Assembly (NCBI GenBank): GCA_000231825.2
Contig: JH720295.1
Span: 2,240,890 to 2,304,889 of the forward strand
Length of the DNA: 64,000 nt
Direction of reading: 5' to 3'
From: Tetrahymena elliotti 4EA
Taxonomy: Eukaryota > Ciliophora > Oligohymenophorea > Hymenostomatida > Tetrahymenidae
The notes below the pieces were generated by a model, which did not search any database, was not told the origin of the DNA, and was given only the letters and a program-made list of their open reading frames with translations. Of the stretch, positions 37,291-48,261 are shown one piece after another; the stretch's first letter is position 1, and each line of letters begins with the position of its first letter. A program made the position numbers and the translations under genes.

Positions 37291-37734
37291 CATTTTAAAT
37301 AGAGAGAAAAAATTAATTTCTTTAAGAATAAAAACCAAAAAAATTTTCTAAGTATTAAAACATGTATTCTAAAAAAAAATGAAAAATTCTCACTCAAAAT
37401 CAATTTTATTTGGATATATTAATTTACTAATAATTTCCGTCACTAATTTCGAATTCACTCAGGCATTGTAACATATTTATAAATATGGTTAAAGAAGACA
37501 ACATAATCTAAATTTTTGTAATTTAAATTTTTTCTTTAGATATTATTGATTATACCATCCGAAAAGGCTTGTTCAGAATTATTGTATAAATTAATAAGAA
37601 GCTTTATGTCACAAACTCAAAAATTTGCATTTATATTTGTTGTTTTACAGCTACTTTAAAGGGAATTTGTTAAATTAAAGATTCTCTTGCAAAAATAAGA
37701 AGATATCATACTCAATAGAATTATTTTATCATCA

Positions 37735-38270
37735 CTTTTTATTCTTCATGAGATGACTAATTTTTGATTCTATATTTTCCAATTCTTTGTAACTTTTATT
37801 CTGATTCTTGAATTTCTCTTTCATTTGATTGTTATTAAATTAAATTTATTAAGAATAAATTTACATAATAATTATTTTTTTTATTCAAAAATATCTTATT
37901 TACCTTCAAAATACTATTATGGAAATCTTCTCTCAAACAAATGCTACAGCATAAAGTAGATAAAGGTAAAATAAATTGTATTGATAAATTTTATTTTTAA
38001 AATGAGATAATAATATTTCTATTATTAGAATAGTAAAATTTGATATTATTTAGCCTTTTAATAAAACTTGAAACTCAATTTTCTAGAAGAATTCTAGAAT
38101 AGATGAATCAGCTATGTTCTTTTCTGAAGAAATAAATTTTTTAGCTTATTCAAATGGTTTTAAAATTTTTCATAATTCTTCTAAACCATTCTGTGTTTCT
38201 ATTATTATTAGTTTTCTTTTGTTCCAATAATCTATCTTAGAATAATTACATTTCAGTTCCAGATAAATCT
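37735..38270 (-). pseudogene. hAT-type transposase remnant
   Basis: The minus strand reads ...NGLEEL, a TGA, then KILKPFEQAKKFISSEKN and ILEFFQKIE. This resembles the hAT transposase segment before the dimerisation domain (W-x-LLEELL-x-LLKPFE-x-ATK-x-LS-x-EK). A further piece, MKEKFKNQN, lies downstream. In-frame TGA codons and missing flanks show it is dead. It lies in a roughly 1.8 kb segment (37.29-39.12 kb) that interrupts the repeat between copies 1 and 2. Confidence 0.4.
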
Positions 38271-38314
38271 TTCAATCTTATTTAAGATTGAATTCCAGCA
38301 ATTAGATACATACA

Positions 38315-38497
38315 TCAATCTTTACTTTTAGTTGTTACAGATTCAACTTTTTTTGTTTTTCCTTTCATGTTATATATTTGAAGAAAGTCAATCCTAGTTA
38401 TACTTGCAATATTTTCTGACTTTCTAAAGTAATGAACTACTTCAACTTCATAATATCTTTTTATTATGTTAAAAACTGCAAACGCTATGCACGCCAT
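38315..38497 (-). pseudogene. 60-aa ORF, possible transposon fragment
   Basis: The frame begins MACIAFAVFNIIKRYYEVEV and contains HYFRKSENIASITRIDF. It is adjacent to the hAT remnant on the same strand. Protein-like composition, but no family match that I can defend; it may be another piece of the same dead element. Confidence 0.25.
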
Positions 38498-38642
38498 ATG
38501 ATTCTATGAGATAAAAAATTTTTTGAAAAATTTTACATTATTTGCAGTTGTAGCTGATAGCATTATTTTAAAATTTTAGGAAAAAATGGGAACTATGATG
38601 TTAAAATACCTATTTTGTTAATAGTATTTGTTTATTTAATTC

Positions 38643-38772
38643 TAAATTAGAATTAATCAAGCGAGCAGTAATTGTTATTATAGATGAATTTCAGAATTTA
38701 TTTGACCAGAATTAATATCTAAATGAAATACTTTAGACATTCTTGAATTTTTCTTTTTATAACCTTTTTTGA
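38643..38772 (+). pseudogene. ATPase-like (Walker B) fragment
   Basis: A frame of about 42 codons reads ...KLELIKRAVIVIIDEFQNLF..., which has the hydrophobic strand plus DE of a Walker B motif followed by F-x-N-LF, as seen in AAA+/ORC-type ATPases (ORC4: ..VIFILDEFDLF..). It then hits TGA. A second frame at about 38789-38900 has KKDLLGREYKAEYLDKLFET, resembling the helix before the P-loop in such proteins. The order is reversed relative to an intact protein, so this is a rearranged scrap at best. Confidence 0.3.
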
Positions 38773-39750
38773 AAAAAATATAATTTATGAGTAGGCTATT
38801 AAGAAAGATCTATTAGGAAGAGAATACAAGGCTGAGTACCTTGATAAGCTCTTTGAAACCATCTTTCAACTGAACAGTTGGGTCTAATATATTTAGTAAT
38901 TAGAGATGTGATAATATTCAATTTTACTATAAGATGTGATATACAGATATTTCATAAATATTTGATGAACTACTCAATATTAAAGAAAAAAAAAATTAGA
39001 TACCATAAAACCTCGTTAAGGAAAAACAACGACTTGTGAGGCAAGAGGTAAGAGTGCTAAAGCTTTAAAATTTTTTATTATTAGTAAAAAATATTTTTAG
39101 AAATATTCATGAAAAGTAGAAATATATGGTGAATACAATTTACCTAATAAAAGATTTAAAATTGCAAGTTAATTCTTTGACTAAAAAACATAAATGATTT
39201 TCAAGTCAAAATTAACTTTGGATAGATTGCAAAACAATCAAAAGAAGATTTTTACAATTCTGTTTGAAGAGAGGTATATAAAAGAAATTTTGGTATAATT
39301 TTTTTGTTATAATTTATGAGGAAATTCTCAAATTAGGTAGATATTAACAAAAAATGTATTGCTGATAAGAAAAACGAACAAAAATAAAAATAGATTTGTT
39401 TCTTTTAAAAATATCTTTAAACTTCCAATTAAAATGATGAAGATGAAACTACTTTATCATGAAAAATGAAGCTTTCTTTCTTCTTTATTTAATTCTATTT
39501 TATTTCAATTTCTTCTGATACTTCTAAAAAACAAAAAAAGACTGAGTAAATAATTAACATGAAAATTTATGAGCTGTACTTTTAATTATATCCTAAATTT
39601 ATTTTGTGAAATAGGCATAAATTCTGATTAAAATTTGTATAATCTTAATAAAAGATAATCATTCTATTTAAATACAATTGAATAACAAATCTTATTTGAT
39701 AATTATTATAGAAAGAATAATAAAAATCAACTATTAAAAACAAAAAGGAA

Positions 39751-40005
39751 ATGAACATCTAGAAGATCCTTGCTGCTTTGATTTTAGCTGGCTTAACAAT
39801 TTCTTTGGTCATTTTTGGTCTACAATTAAACAAAAAATCAGAAGAATCATCTTTCCTTAATGAACAAGATGTTTGCATTTAAGCTAATGCCTATTGCTCT
39901 TGGTATGCTGAAGCTCCTTTTGATAAAGATACCCCATGCTGCCCTGGATCAACATGCAACAAGCATTCTTTTGTTCCTTTTTGTTTTCCAGATAATTTGG
40001 AATGA
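39751..40005 (+). CDS. six-cysteine miniprotein, copy 2
   Basis: 84 aa. Same layout as copy 1: hydrophobic residues 7-24, linker with NKKSEES, then cysteines at C-x6-C-x13-CC-x4-C-x8-C. The leader is nearly identical to copy 1 while the mature part differs at many positions, but all six Cys and the SWYA and DTPCC/NTPCC surroundings are kept. It ends in an acidic DNLE. Open, so probably functional. Confidence 0.75.
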
Positions 40006-40781
40006 ATGATATAAATGTATTGATCCAAATACTTATAATATAAATAATATATAAAAAAGTTATACATAAAGAAATATATAAATGCTTGCTTTTTTTAAAT
40101 ATAAATATTATCTTTATTTCTAATCTATGAATTTTATTAATTCACATTATTTTAACAATATTTTATATTTTTTACCCTCTTATTGAATACACTAACAATC
40201 CTCATCAATTAATGTCTAATCCACTTAGCTGATTTTCTTCTAAGACAAAAGCTTTCATGTGATCAAAGTATACAAATAGTTTGTTAATCATCTTGATGTT
40301 AAATTTTTATTTGTAACTATTTCAAATGATTTTTAAAATGTTTTTATGCTATTTTTTTAAATTTATTCAAACTGAAAAATTCAAAAAAAAATAGAATTTA
40401 AGCAAATAAGGAAAAGGAATATTAATTTATCAATTTTATATCTTTATTTTGTACTACCAACATTAATCTATTTATCTCTCATGTAGATATTTTTTTATTG
40501 GTTTAACTTTTGAATGAATTAATTATGAACTATTCTCATTCATAATATTTTTCCTGGTTTTTATTATACTATATTAGGAAGTAAACTCAAGCTTCTCAAA
40601 GTTTTTGATTAAAATTAAAGAGGATTATGGGCATGCAAATTAAGATCTAATTTCATTTTTAATAATTTTTCAGGTAAAAATAAGAGATAAATAATTGACT
40701 ATATTTTATAATAGTTTTTTCAGTTTATATGGTTTTTTGGAAAGTTATTCAATTCAAATATTAATATAAGGTAAAAGTTCA

Positions 40782-40832
40782 TATATTAAGGCCACCTCAA
40801 AGCCTGCTTGGAGGCCTGGTTTACCTGCCTTA
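40782..40832. other. short G+C-rich island with inverted repeats
   Basis: About 50 bp, from AAGGCCACCTC to TACCTGCC, is more than half G+C in a region of about 20%. It includes GGCC...GGAGGCC and CCTGCTTGG...CAGG-like complementary segments. I see no tRNA shape and no gene. Confidence 0.5.
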
Positions 40833-41539
40833 TAAATAAAAAAATGAAAAAATAAAGACTAAACTTCCAAAAAAATGAAATTAAAATTTCACTACAATAA
40901 ATCATTTTTTATTTTTTGTTTTCATGAGTGAAAAAATATCTTTCAAAATATTTATGAAAAGTAGAAATTTATGAAGAGTTTATTTATTTCATAAAAGATT
41001 TAAAATTGCATTTTGATTAATTAATTCTTTGACAAAAAAACATAAATGTTTTTCAAGTCAATAAAAAGAAGTTTTTACAATTATATTTCATGAGTTATAT
41101 AAAAGAAATTTTGGTATAATTGTTTTGTTATATTTTATTAGAAAATTCTTTCAAATTAGGTAGATATTAACAAAAAATGTATTGCTGATAAGAAAAACTA
41201 ACAAAATAAAAAAAAATTTGTTTCTTTTCAAAAATTTTTAACTTCCTATTAAATAATGAAATGATTTTATCATGAAAAATGAGGACTTCTTCTATGTAAT
41301 TCTATTTCTAATGATATTACTAAAAGACAAAAAAAACTGAGTAAATAATTTAAAAAAAAATTTATGAGCTGTACTTTTAATTTTATCTTATATTTATTAA
41401 GTGAAATCGGCATAAATCATAAATTCTGACTCAAATAGGTATAATTTTATTATAAAATAACCTTCCTATTTAAGGGTAATTGAATCCCTATTGAAAAATA
41501 ACAAAAATTTGTAAGAAAATTATTAAAAAGAAAAAGAAA

Positions 41540-41700
41540 ATGAACATCTAGAAGATCCTTGTTGATTTTAACTAGCTTAACAATTTCTTTGGTTATTTTT
41601 GGCCTATAACTTAACAAAAAATCTGAAGAATCATCTCTCATTAACAAGGTTTTTGCATCTTAGCATACACCAAATACTTTACATATCAATAATATAGAAA
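41540..41700 (+). pseudogene. six-cysteine miniprotein, broken copy 3
   Basis: The start is conserved, but a 5-nt deletion in the leader shifts the frame, TGA follows, and the whole cysteine-rich part after the first cysteine codon is missing. The flanks remain homologous. Clearly dead. Confidence 0.8.
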
Positions 41701-43149
41701 ATATATAAAAATTTTATAAATAAATAAATAAGTCTTTATTTCTAATCTATTAATTTTATTTATTCACATTATTTTTTACAATATTTGATTTATTTTTTCA
41801 TCTAATTCAATATACTAAAAATCTTGATTAATTAATGTCTAATTCACTTAGCTGATTTTACTATATTTTAAAAGCCTTAATATGATCAAAGTATTCACAT
41901 AGTTTGTTCATCATCTTGATGTTAAATTTTTATTTGTAATTATTTTAAATAATTTTTAAAATGTTTTTTAGTTATTTTTTATTAAATTTATATCAAACAG
42001 AAACAATGAAAAAAAGTAAAGCTAATTTATCAATTTTACACCTATATTTTTTAAGATAAAACATTAATTTATTTACTTCTTGTGTAGATATTTTTTATTG
42101 ATTTTATTTTTGAATGAATTAATTGTTCACAGTTCTCTTTAATAATTGATTTCTTCATTTTAATAATACTTATCTTAAGTAAATGTAAGCATTTCAAAAT
42201 TGTTTGATTTAAAAAAAGTATAAAAAATACGATGAAAATTAAAGAGGTAATCAAATTAATGTCAAATTTCGTTTTTATAATTTTTGAGGATAAAAAGTAA
42301 CTCAATTGAAATATTAATAAATTAGAGTAAAGCAGAATTAATTTGTCTACTATTGGTGTAGTTCACTAGATTTTATGAGATGTGTTTTTTGATTTTTAAT
42401 TAATACCTATATGATTTTTCTTTTAATTTTTACAAAGAATTATTATTTTGAATAAGAAAATAAACTAAAAAGAATCATTTTTTTAAGTTGAAATTATTTT
42501 ATCATATTAAATAAATACATCTATCTTTTTAATTTAAATTTTTATTTCAACATTTTCTTAAAAGCAAACAAAAACTTGGTTAAAATGAAAATGAAAATTA
42601 ATGAGCTAAACCTTTATTTTAAACTTACAAAATAAATTCTTTCATTCAAAAGTATTAATGTTATTAAAGTTTTGATTGAATTTATGGATAGATTTTTTTA
42701 ATATTTAAGATTAGATTTCATTCATATATTTGAAGAGAGTCAAGGAAACCCTAAAGTAATTATCAAAATAAGCAGGGTGCTTATTACTTTGGATCAGAAA
42801 AGCACAATTAAAAATATATGTTCAAAGATTATTTTAACTTCCTTTGAAGATTATAATAAAAAAAGCATAAAAAACTTAGCATTCTTCTTTAATTTAATTT
42901 TATATCTCAAAAATATTTCTAAAAGCAAAAAAAAATTGATTAAATAGTTAAGAAAAAAATTTAAGTTTTACCTTTGATTTATAAACTAAAATAGATGATA
43001 ATTAAATGATGGATACTTTTTTCTTTAAATAATGTTACAAAGTTCTAAAATAAAAGAAAGTAATGATATTTAAATGAAATTAAATTGATTATCAAATTTT
43101 ATAATTATAAAAAAAAAATTTTAAGAAAATTATTTATAAGAAAAAGAAA

Positions 43150-43410
43150 ATGAATATCTAAAAGACTCTTGCTGCTTTTATTTTAACTGCTTTGACAGTT
43201 TCTTTGGTCATTTTTGGTCTAAAATTAAACAAAAAATCTGAGGAATTCCTTCATTAAGAAGACGTTTGCATTTAGCCAAAAGACCCTTGCTATACATAGG
43301 CTATCTCCCCGTTCAACATTGATACCCCATGCCGTGCTGTGTGCTGGATCAGTATTAATAAACACTTGTTTATTCCTACTTGCTTTCCAACTAGCGACCA
43401 TTTGGAATGA
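43150..43410 (+). CDS. six-cysteine miniprotein, altered copy 4
   Basis: 86 aa, open to TGA. The leader and C-terminal PTSDHLE-type end are conserved. In the middle, a short GTGCT duplication plus a compensating change rewrites the CC-x4-C region to C-R-A-V-C-W, so the adjacent cysteine pair is lost while five cysteines remain. The fold is probably disturbed. It may be a decaying or a diverging copy. Confidence 0.6.
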
Positions 43411-44019
43411 ATGATCTAAATCAATTGATCCACATACTTTATGATATAAATAATATATATATATATAAGTTATTAAATTATATTAGATATTTATATTAAT
43501 AAATAAATGTATGTACGACATTTATTTTTCTAATCTAATTTTAATTATTAACATATTTTTTATTATATTTTATTTATTTTTTAAAAAATCCAATTTACTA
43601 GCAAGCTCATCTACCAAAGCCTAATCTGCTTCTCTAATTTTACCAGAAGTTAAATACCTTAATACAATTCAGGTATTTCCTTGGTTAATTATCTAGATGT
43701 TTAATTGTTAGCTAATTAATTAAAACTTTAATATTTTGGAATTTTAATATATATCGGTAGGATAAACCTTAAGATATTTATTATATATATTGCAAGTTTC
43801 AAAATATTTGTCCCTCTCCAAAAAACTCATGATAAACTATATTTTACTTTTATTTAAATGTTATATTAATGTTCTCCTGAAAGAGCTCTACAAAGTTGGT
43901 ATGAAATGATTGAAAAATGAAAAGTAGAAATTAATATGGGTAAATTTACAATCAAATAAAAAAGTTAAACAAACTTGTAAAAAAAAGCATTCAAAATATT
44001 TATTAGTTTATTTAATTTT

Positions 44020-44465
44020 CTGTCTTATATTTCAATTAGTATTTGCTGGAAATTCACCATTAGCATCTCTACTTATTTCATTTTATATGGAATTTTTGAG
44101 ATACAGCTCTTGATTTCTTTTAATTTTAAGTCATCCCATTATTTTAGGTTAGCATCTTTAAGCTCAGTAAGATTTGAAGGGTTTTGGTAGTCCACATTTG
44201 ATTTCATGATTGCCTATATCATTTCGATAGGGTTTAAATCAGGCAGTAATGTTGGATGTTCCACCACTCTTACATTATAATCTTTTAGAAAATTATTAAC
44301 TTCTTTTGCTCAATGTACTAGCACATTGTTTTGTAAAAGATACCAATACTATCCAGCATTATAAACTTCAATGATAATTTTTTGTTTTCAGTATATATTG
44401 CCTTCATCAAAAATCTGTTATGATGTATCTTTGCCAAGTGAATTATTGATTGATTTCTAATTTGG
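44020..44465 (-). pseudogene. Tc1/mariner-type transposase remnant
   Basis: The minus strand reads ...YWYLLQNNVLVH, a TGA, AKEVNNFLKDYNVRVVEHP, LLPDLNPIE and QAIMKSNV. This is the DDE region of Tc1/mariner transposases (LMQDNAPVH, then a 15-residue helix, W-P-x-QSPDLNPIE-x-LW). The second catalytic Asp of QDN is Asn, PDLNPIE is intact, and at least two in-frame TGA codons interrupt it. A dead copy between gene copies 4 and 5. Confidence 0.75.
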
Positions 44466-45999
44466 ACAAAAAATTACTTTATTATCAAAAATTTTAGAAA
44501 TTTTATTTTACAATTTTTTTAAATTTCTTCGTTTAAGATTATTTAATTTTGTAAATTGTTTTGGTGGTGAAAAATTAAAAATATTTTATCAATTAAATTT
44601 AGAAAAATTAATTTGTAGAAATAAATAGTTAAAAGTTTTGTTTGTAGATTTATGTCTATAGAATAATAATTATTTCATCAAAGAAACCAGTAGTTCTACT
44701 TTGAATAAATTATAAAAATAATTAAAAGAAGATTTTTAAATAAATATTTGAAAAGTTTAATTATAAAAGAAATTTTGGTATCATCTTTTTATTATATTTA
44801 ATAAGGAGAATAATTCTAATATAAGATGTAAAAGAAAATTTGATATCATCATAATCTCATTATATTTTATAAGGAAATACTTAAATATTTGTCAAAATAA
44901 ATAGACGAATCCAACAGAATTAATTTCGAGAAGAAAATAAAATTAAAAAGAAGATTTGTTTTCTTTTTTATCTAATTTTGTATCTCTACTAAATTTTTAA
45001 AAAGCCAAAAAATTAAGATCAAAATTAATGAGTAGAGAGAGAATATAAATTAATACTTACATTTATGATTGTTTTTTAATAGGAAATCCTTTAATTATAA
45101 TCAAAATCAGATATAAAAGAAAATTTGGTATTTTATTTCGTTATATTTGGTAAAGAAATCCTTAAATTAATTATCAAAATAAGTAATCATCAACAACATA
45201 ATTATTACTTTGGACAATAAAATAAACTAAAGAGAATAAATAATATTCTCATTTAAAAAAAGCTTTTAAACTTATTTTTAAGTTGAAATTATTTTATCAT
45301 TTTAAATAAAGCCATTTATCTTCTTAATTTAAATCTCTACATTTTGTAAAAAGTAAAAAAAAATACTGGGTAAAAAATAATATGAAAATTAATGATGTAA
45401 ACCTTTAATTTAGTCTTTAATTTCGACTTACATCAAAAATGATATCAAAATGTATTTTTTTTTTTGAGTAAAGAAATTCTTTTGTTCAAAAGTATTAATG
45501 TTTTTGATATCTTGATTAAATTTAGGATAGATTTTAAAAAACAATTAAGATTAGATATTCATTTGAAGTGAGTTATATAAAAGAAATTTTGGTACATCAT
45601 CTTTGTTATATTTTATAAGAAAATCTCTAAATAAGTATCACAATAACTGGGAGCTTATTACTTTGGATAAGAAAAGCTAAATTAAAAAGAAAATCTGTCT
45701 CATTTAAAGAGATTTTTAAACTTCCTTTAAAGATGAAATTATTTTATTATAAAACACTTAATTTTATATCTCCAAAAATTTCTAATAGCAAAAAAACTGA
45801 TTTAAAAATTAAGAAGAAAATTTATGAGCTGAACTATTAATTTCTTCTCGAATTTAATAACTAAAATAGATGATTTATGTGATCGAATACTTTTGAGCTA
45901 AAAAATAATAAAATAATCATATTTAAATAAAATTAAATTGATAATCATATTTTATAATTATTATAATAAAAAAGAAAATTACTAAACAAGAAAAAGAAA

Positions 46000-46195
46000 A
46001 TGAATATCTAAAAGATTCTTGCTGTTTTGAATCTCTTTTCTTTGTTAAGAAGATGTTTGCATTAAACAAAATGACACTTGCTTTACAAGGGCTAATCCTC
46101 CTTTCGACATTAATACTCCATGTTGTGCTGGATCAGTATGTCAATAGCTCTGGTTTATTCCTTCTTGTGCTCCAATTAGCCACCATTTAGAATGA
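46000..46195 (+). pseudogene. six-cysteine miniprotein, broken copy 5
   Basis: The start and first eight codons are present, but about 85 bp covering the rest of the leader and the linker are deleted and the frame is shifted. The six-cysteine part itself is undamaged in another frame, with the standard spacing C-x6-C-x13-CC-x4-C-x8-C. It could be translated only through a different start. Confidence 0.75.
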
Positions 46196-48000
46196 ATGAT
46201 CTAAATCAATCTTATAAAATAAATAAAAAAAATAAAATATATAAAATTATTAAAATATATAAGATATTTATATTAATAAATAAATGTATGCGTTTATCTA
46301 AATATAAATATTATTTTCATTTCTAATCTAATTTTATTTATTCACCTATTTTTTATTATATTTGAAATATTTTTTCAAAAATTCAATTTATTAGCAAACC
46401 TCATCAATCAAAGCTTAATCCTCTTCTAAGTAAAATGCCTTAATACAGGTATTCCTGTTAATTATCTAGATATTAATTTTTTAGTTAATTAATTAAAACT
46501 TTAATTTTTGGAATTGTAATATTTATGTAGAGATAAACCCTAAGTTTAGTTACATATTTTGTAGTTCGGAAAATGTTAGAAAAACACAAAAAAATATTTC
46601 TAAAAATAAAATAAAGAATTTAATAATTATTTTAATTAAGTATTCTTCATATTAGTATCAATAAAATAATACTTAAAATTTTTTCAGATGTGAATTATTT
46701 AAGTTTGTTCATTTTTTTGGTGATTTTAAAATTAAAAAATATTAAATTTAGAAAAATTAATTTGTAGAAATTAATCAATAAAAAAGCTTAGATTTATTGA
46801 TTTATCTCTTAAAATATTTTAAAATCTATTTTTTTAAATAAAAATTGTATGATTAAAAAAGTCATAGTTTTGTTTTGAATAAATTGTAAAAACAGTTAAA
46901 GAAGATTTTCTAATTTTTTTTTGAAAAGCTAAATTATAAAAGAAATTTTGGTATCATCTTTTGATGATATTTTATTAGGAAATCATTAAATAATTGTAAA
47001 GATATAAAAGAAAATTTGGTGGTATCATAATAATCTCATTATATTTAATTAGGATATCCTTAAATATTTGTTAAAATAGGTAGACTTAGACAACAGAATT
47101 TATTAATTTGAAGAAGAAAAACAAAAAATTAAAAAGAAGATTTTTTTCATTTTAATGCTCATTTTAAACTTCCTTTTCAGCCTTCTTCTTTATCTAATTT
47201 TGTATTTCCAGCAAAAAATGAAGATCATAATTAATCAATTGAGTATATAATTCATTAAAAGTAACTTTCTAAATATCTATTTAAAGAGGTTAAATGCAAA
47301 AAAGATTTTGGTTATTTAATTTAATTTTTAACTTTTTAATTGTTTTTTATAAGGTAATTCTTAAATTATTGTCAAAATAGGATATAAAAGAAATATCAGT
47401 ATTATTATTTCGTTATGTTTTATAAAGAAATCCTTAAATATTTTTCCAAAATAAGTAGACATCAACAATAGAATTATTATTTTGGATTTAAAAATATAAA
47501 ATTTTAGGAATCTATCTTTCTTTGTTTTTATAAGGAAATCTTTAAATAATTGTCAAAATAAGATATAAAAGAAATTTAAATATCAAAATTTCCTTATATT
47601 TTATAAGTAAATTTTTAAATTATTATCAAAACAAGTAGGGAACTTATTATTACTTTAGATAAGAAAAGCTAAATTAAGAAGAAAATCTGTGTGATAAGTA
47701 AAAAATTTTTTACTTTCTTTTAAGATGAAATTATTTTATTATAAAAACTAAGCTCTCTTCTTTACCTAATTTTATATCTCAAAAAAAACTGATTAAAAAA
47801 TTAAGAAGAAAATTCTTAAATTTATTATCTGAAATAGATTATTGATTATGAAAGAATAATCTTTCTTTGTATAAAGTGAGTATTACTTTTATATAAAAGA
47901 GTATCATTCTATTTAAATGTAATTAAATTGATAACTCTATTTGATAATTATTAAACAAGTAAAAAAAATTGTAAGAATATTATTAAAAAGAAAAAAGAAA

Positions 48001-48261
48001 ATGAATATCTAAAAGATTCTTGCTGCTTTGATTTTAACTGGTTTAACAGTTTCTTTGGTCATTTTTGGTCTACAATTGAACAAAAAATCTTAGGAAAACT
48101 CTTTCCTTCGTTAAGAAGATGTTTGCATTTAGTCAAAAGACCCTTGCTATACTTAGGCTATTTCTCCTTTTAACCGTGATACTCCCTGTTGTGAAGGATC
48201 AGTATGTATTAAGCATTTATTTGTTCCTACTTGCCTTCCAATTAGTGACCATTTAGAATGA
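48001..48261 (+). CDS. six-cysteine miniprotein, copy 6
   Basis: 86 aa, intact. Hydrophobic residues 7-24, linker with NKKSQENS, six cysteines at C-x6-C-x13-CC-x4-C-x8-C and the C-terminal end SDHLE. It is closest to copies 4 and 5 in the mature part, so copies 4-6 form one subgroup and copies 1-2 another. Confidence 0.75.

Noticed and set aside
38643..38900. Functional ORC4 gene
   Set aside because: Only two short, misordered fragments with stops; no P-loop found.
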